Below are positions 3,455-6,031 of a DNA stretch of 6,031 nt, piece after piece. The notes beneath the pieces were generated by a model. It had not been told where the DNA came from. It saw only the letters and a program-made list of their open reading frames with translations, and ran no database searches. The DNA is from Synergistaceae bacterium (lineage in GTDB: Bacteria; Synergistota; Synergistia; Synergistales; Aminobacteriaceae). Location of the stretch: contig JAFSNU010000239.1 of assembly GCA_017447325.1 (NCBI GenBank), positions 1 to 6,031 on the forward strand. Reading direction: 5' to 3'. Position 1 is the stretch's first letter. The number at the start of each line of letters is the position of its first letter. Made by a program: the position numbers and the translations under genes.

Positions 3455-6031
3455 TTATTTGCGAACCTTGCGAGCCGCTAAAGCTCCTGCAACTGCTAAG
3501 AGTGCTAACGCGCCGAATCCTGCGTCGCATCCTGAGCTTCCGCCGCGTGAGCTGGTGGGCTGGTCGGTGTCGCTGTCTGTATCTGTATCTGTATCTGTGT
3601 CCGTGTCGTCATCGCCTGACGGGGTAACGATCTCGGTCGCTTCGCCGGTTTTTGCATCCTGTCCCTGTAACGGGATAGCTTCAGACGTCTTTAACTCGAG
3701 CGCAGGGCCGTCTGCCGTTACGAACACCAATCTGTTGACTGCGGCCTGCTCGTCTCCGCTGGTCGTGCCGTTGCTGTCCGTTGCTCCGACTTCGTTAAGG
3801 CCGGCATCAATCTGCATGTAGCTGCTCGTGTTGAACGGGTTTCTGAACAGGTTGAACATAATGGCAAGGATTCTCTCGAAGCCTGCGCGTCTCTTCGGCA
3901 TGTAACCGAATCCGACGTGTCTGCTGCCGCCGTTAGATCCTCTGACGAACACATAGATCGGTGTGCCTTCCTCAGGCATCGGTATATCGTTCGGGACTTC
4001 AAAGCCGACTGCCTTATAGCCCTTCGTCGCGTCGCCGAGCTGATCCTCGCTGATGCCTAATGCACCCGCTACGTTCTCAGTTGTCGTCTCTGCGACCGCC
4101 CTTGCATTGTTGAAGAAGTTGTTAACCGCTGTGTCATTAACCTCGCCGTTCGAGCTCATGAAGCCGTTGGGGATACGCTTGCCCTCTTCTGCAACATAGT
4201 TGCCGCTCTCGTCCTCAGTTCTTGTTTCCTCAGGCGTCGACTCCTCGCCGGGCTGGATGGTGTCTGTATCAGTGTCGGTGTCCGTGTCGGTATCCGTGTC
4301 ATCGTCGCCAATATCGCCTGACGTGTCGCCGCTGTCAACATCTCCGCTGTCCACGTCGCCTGAGTCGCTCTTTGCTTCAACTGACGCTACGTCAACGTTG
4401 ATTGCGAAGTAGCCTGCGTCGCTACTTAATGTCTTCTCAGTGTCGCTGCTTAACACGATGTCGGCTGAGAACACGACTTTATAAATTCCCTCGATCGCTG
4501 CGAAGTCTAACACGTCGCCGCTCAAAACATCAGTGGCGGGCTCTGTATCTCCAGGGGCATAGACTGCGATAATCGCGTTATCGGTGCTGACTTCAACTGC
4601 GAAGTCTGCGAATAAGTCGCTTGACACTCTGAACGTTACGGTTGCCCAAACAGGCGCGTCGGTCTGGCTCGTGCTGTAGGTGGTATTTGCCGCTACGGTC
4701 TGTGCCGCGCTGCCGTCGTTGCCCGTGAAGATCACGTTGCCGGCCTTCAGTACGTACACGTCGCCGCTGCCCTCGGTGTCGCTCTCATCCTCGCTCTCGT
4801 CACCTGACGTGATGACAAGCGTGAAGTCCTTGCTGGCGAAGCCGATTCCTGCCCTGACGTCCAACGTGATGTCGAACGAGCCGGCCTCGGTCGGAGTACC
4901 AGTGATGACATCGCCGGAGAGCGTTAAGCCCTCGGGAAGGTCGCCGCTGCTGATGCTCCATGTCACCGCAACTGACTTGGTCACCTTGGCCTCAAGCGCG
5001 AACTTGTACTCATCGCTGACAACACCGTCATCAAGGACGTCCGTCGAGATCGTCACAGTGACGTACTCGATTGCGCCCATGTCGGGGCTCTTCGTATCGC
5101 GGGCGATTCCGAGCTGGTCAAAGCTTGAGTCGGAGACTGCATAGCCCTTGGCTCTGAGTGCTGACGGCGTAGCATACACTGTGTGCGGTACGTTGTCAAC
5201 TGAGATGACCTGCTTGGTCTCGCTTAAACTCTTAAAATCCTCATTGCAATTATCGCCCTCTATAGCACCGATCTTAAGCGCAGCACTTTTATCAAAGGCC
5301 GAATGATACAGAGTGATGGTCGTCTCAGCATTACCATTCTCTAATGCTATGTCTTCGGTATCAGGCGTCAGAAGGCTGAACGCGTTCCCCGAGTTGTACA
5401 CGATTGAGTTATGGATTTTAGCGACAACGTCCACTGAAGCTACGGCAATCTCCGCGCCCGCCTTGTACGTTTTTTCTCCTATGGTAGCCTCTCCGTTCGC
5501 GCTGTTGCTCACGAACGTGCAGCCGTTGACGGTAAGCTTGTTATTAACTGCTGTATTGCTCTTCTTTCCCCTGCCCACGAAGATAGCGCCGCCGTAGCCG
5601 TTGCTTATCTTGTTATAGGTCTGGGTTGCTGCTGCTGAGGTTTTCTCGGCCTTGTTGCCGATGAACGTGCAGCTGTTAAACGTTGCTGTACCGCCGCCGT
5701 TGTTGCCAAAACCACCAAGCAAGAAGAACGCGCCGCCGCCGACAGCCGTGTTGTTGATGAAGGTGCAGCCGGTGAATGTAGCGGCCTGATCTTCCGCGTT
5801 GGTCATATTAACGGCTCCGCCCATTCCGTTCTCGTAAGCCAAGTTATTGTAGGTATTGTCAGTGTTATACACAGCTGTGTTGCTGTCAAAGAGGCAGTTG
5901 ATTATAAGAGGGTCAGTCGCGACGCTGTTGATCGTGATAGCACCTCCGGCCATAGCTGTGTTTTTCCTGAAGACGCAGTTCGCGATAGTCGGGCTGGTTT
6001 TCCTTATGTACAGTCCGCCGCCCCATATGAC
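3455..6031 (-). CDS. Large Pmp-like beta-helix surface protein with Synergist-CTERM-like sorting tail (N-terminus cut by window edge)
   Basis: The frame stays open past the ATG at 5953 to the right edge and the residues upstream of it (GGGLYIR..., ANCVFRKNTA) continue the repeat pattern. That ATG is therefore internal and the true start and signal peptide lie outside. The visible 858 residues are: beta-helix repeats of the C-x-F-x-x-N ... GGA type (about 1-225) with an extended cap ending in DMGAIEYV (near 324); a He_PIG-like Ig fold (325-407); an Asp/Glu-rich spacer; an unrecognised beta-rich module (about 424-553); an Asp/Ser/Gly/Thr linker (556-591); a second unrecognised module (about 592-806); an Asp-Thr linker (807-823); and the sorting tail (830-858). 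The repeats recall chlamydial Pmp proteins, but there is no autotransporter barrel. Anchoring should depend on the tail. A role as an adhesin or envelope-exposed structural protein is inference. Codon use is much more GC-rich than in the glycosyltransferase genes. A strong terminator follows. Confidence 0.9.
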   Translation of the reverse strand, partial: VIWGGGLYIRKTSPTIANCVFRKNTAMAGGAITINSVATDPLIINCLFDSNTAVYNTDNTYNNLAYENGMGGAVNMTNAEDQAATFTGCTFINNTAVGGGAFFLLGGFGNNGGGTATFNSCTFIGNKAEKTSAAATQTYNKISNGYGGAIFVGRGKKSNTAVNNKLTVNGCTFVSNSANGEATIGEKTYKAGAEIAVASVDVVAKIHNSIVYNSGNAFSLLTPDTEDIALENGNAETTITLYHSAFDKSAALKIGAIEGDNCNEDFKSLSETKQVISVDNVPHTVYATPSALRAKGYAVSDSSFDQLGIARDTKSPDMGAIEYVTVTISTDVLDDGVVSDEYKFALEAKVTKSVAVTWSISSGDLPEGLTLSGDVITGTPTEAGSFDITLDVRAGIGFASKDFTLVITSGDESEDESDTEGSGDVYVLKAGNVIFTGNDGSAAQTVAANTTYSTSQTDAPVWATVTFRVSSDLFADFAVEVSTDNAIIAVYAPGDTEPATDVLSGDVLDFAAIEGIYKVVFSADIVLSSDTEKTLSSDAGYFAINVDVASVEAKSDSGDVDSGDVDSGDTSGDIGDDDTDTDTDTDTDTDTIQPGEESTPEETRTEDESGNYVAEEGKRIPNGFMSSNGEVNDTAVNNFFNNARAVAETTTENVAGALGISEDQLGDATKGYKAVGFEVPNDIPMPEEGTPIYVFVRGSNGGSRHVGFGYMPKRRAGFERILAIMFNLFRNPFNTSSYMQIDAGLNEVGATDSNGTTSGDEQAAVNRLVFVTADGPALELKTSEAIPLQGQDAKTGEATEIVTPSGDDDTDTDTDTDTDSDTDQPTSSRGGSSGCDAGFGALALLAVAGALAARKVRK
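3458..3544 (-). other. C-terminal sorting signal, Synergist-CTERM-like
   Basis: The last 29 residues read GGSSGCDAGFGA, then a hydrophobic helix (about ALALLAVAGALAA), then RKVRK. This three-part plan of Gly/Cys motif, membrane helix and basic end is the hallmark of CTERM sorting signals. The CxAGFGALALLA wording fits the Synergist-CTERM type as I remember it (usually CNAG, here CDAG). The Cys (codon at 3527-3529) is a plausible site for processing or lipid attachment, by analogy with rhombosortase-type systems. No sorting protease is in the window. Confidence 0.75.
3563..3613 (-). repeat. Second Asp-Thr repeat linker of the surface protein
   Basis: Seventeen residues, DDD(TD)nSDTD, sit just before the sorting tail. 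At DNA level the centre (3578-3598) is a near-perfect hexamer array (TGTATC repeated) suited to length change by slippage in whole two-residue steps. The acidic linker likely spans the cell wall or envelope and keeps the anchor apart from the folded part. Confidence 0.85.
4259..4306 (-). repeat. First Asp-Thr repeat linker of the surface protein
   Basis: Sixteen residues, DDD then (TD)n ending in T. The Thr codons are mixed (ACA, ACT, ACC, ACG) and Asp uses GAT and GAC, so the hexamer array is more degenerate than the one at 3563-3613. It is preceded by SGDIG, and the other copy likewise by SGD, so both linkers begin with the same Gly-Asp-Asp-Asp entry. Confidence 0.85.
4313..4366 (-). repeat. 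SGDVD-type short repeat in the surface protein
   Basis: Residues read DSGDV, DSGDV, DSGDT, SGD: a five-residue repeat leading directly into the first Asp-Thr linker. It is acidic and low in complexity and probably an extended spacer, possibly able to bind calcium because of its regularly spaced Asp, though that is only inference. Confidence 0.75.
4811..5059 (-). other. He_PIG-like immunoglobulin-fold domain in the surface protein
   Basis: Visible residues 325-407. The core WSISSGDLPEGLTLSGDVI followed by GTPTEAGSFDITL is the familiar putative-Ig signature (L-P-x-G-L-x-L then G-x-P-x-x-x-G). Such domains are common spacers or binding modules in bacterial surface proteins, often in repeats; only one copy is present here. 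Confidence 0.8.
5489..6031 (-). repeat. Right-handed beta-helix repeats, Pmp-like
   Basis: Five rungs with the pattern C-x-F-x-x-N occur with Cys at visible residues 19, 46, 89, 121 and 171 (NCVFRKN, NCLFDSN, GCTFINN, SCTFIGN, GCTFVSN). Most are followed by a GGA motif. Spacing varies from 27 to 50 residues because loops are inserted between rungs. More copies probably lie beyond the right edge. Confidence 0.85.

Noticed and set aside
3444..5597. Plus-strand open frames opposite the surface protein (3444-3821, 4200-4412, 4680-5144, 5313-5597)
   Set aside because: They mirror the codon pattern of the minus-strand gene, with Ser/Val runs opposite the Asp-Thr repeats, and have no ribosome sites or recognisable protein features.
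5951..5953. ATG as start codon of the surface protein
   Set aside because: The frame is open upstream to the window edge, the upstream residues continue the beta-helix repeat, and there is neither a ribosome site nor a signal peptide at this ATG.

Overview
The window most likely comes from a bacterium of the phylum Synergistota. The main evidence is the tail of the large protein on the right. It ends in a Ser/Gly-rich stretch, a Cys-Asp-Ala-Gly-Phe-Gly motif, a short hydrophobic helix and a basic end, which matches what I remember of the Synergist-CTERM surface-sorting signal. This is recognition from memory, not a search. All protein genes lie on the minus strand, so transcription runs right to left. 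All three stop codons that fall inside the window are TAA.

Right part (3455-6031): the C-terminal 858 residues of a large exported surface protein whose start lies beyond the right edge. In protein order it has Pmp-like right-handed beta-helix repeats, a putative Ig-like (He_PIG-type) domain, an unrecognised beta-rich module, an Asp/Ser/Gly/Thr repeat linker, a second unrecognised module, a second Asp-Thr linker and the sorting tail. This gene is GC-rich compared with the rest of the window.

Middle (3132-3454): a non-coding stretch with real structure. The surface-protein transcript ends at a Rho-independent terminator that works on the minus strand. Facing it is a second strong terminator that works only on the plus strand, with a TATAAT box about 150 bases upstream. 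The simplest reading is an undescribed plus-strand small RNA of about 150 nt, divergent from the gene cluster to its left.

Left part (1-3131): an AT-rich, tightly packed cluster for envelope glycan synthesis. In transcription order it holds a family 2 glycosyltransferase of the polyprenyl-phosphate type (2199-3131), a multi-pass membrane protein that is probably a GT-C glycosyltransferase (800-2152), and a second, paralogous family 2 glycosyltransferase cut by the left edge (1-795). The two family 2 enzymes would load sugars onto a lipid carrier and the membrane enzyme would use such a donor on the outer face of the membrane. Both family 2 genes share a nearly identical leader, which suggests that part of the cluster was duplicated. 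The acceptor and the sugars cannot be read from the sequence.
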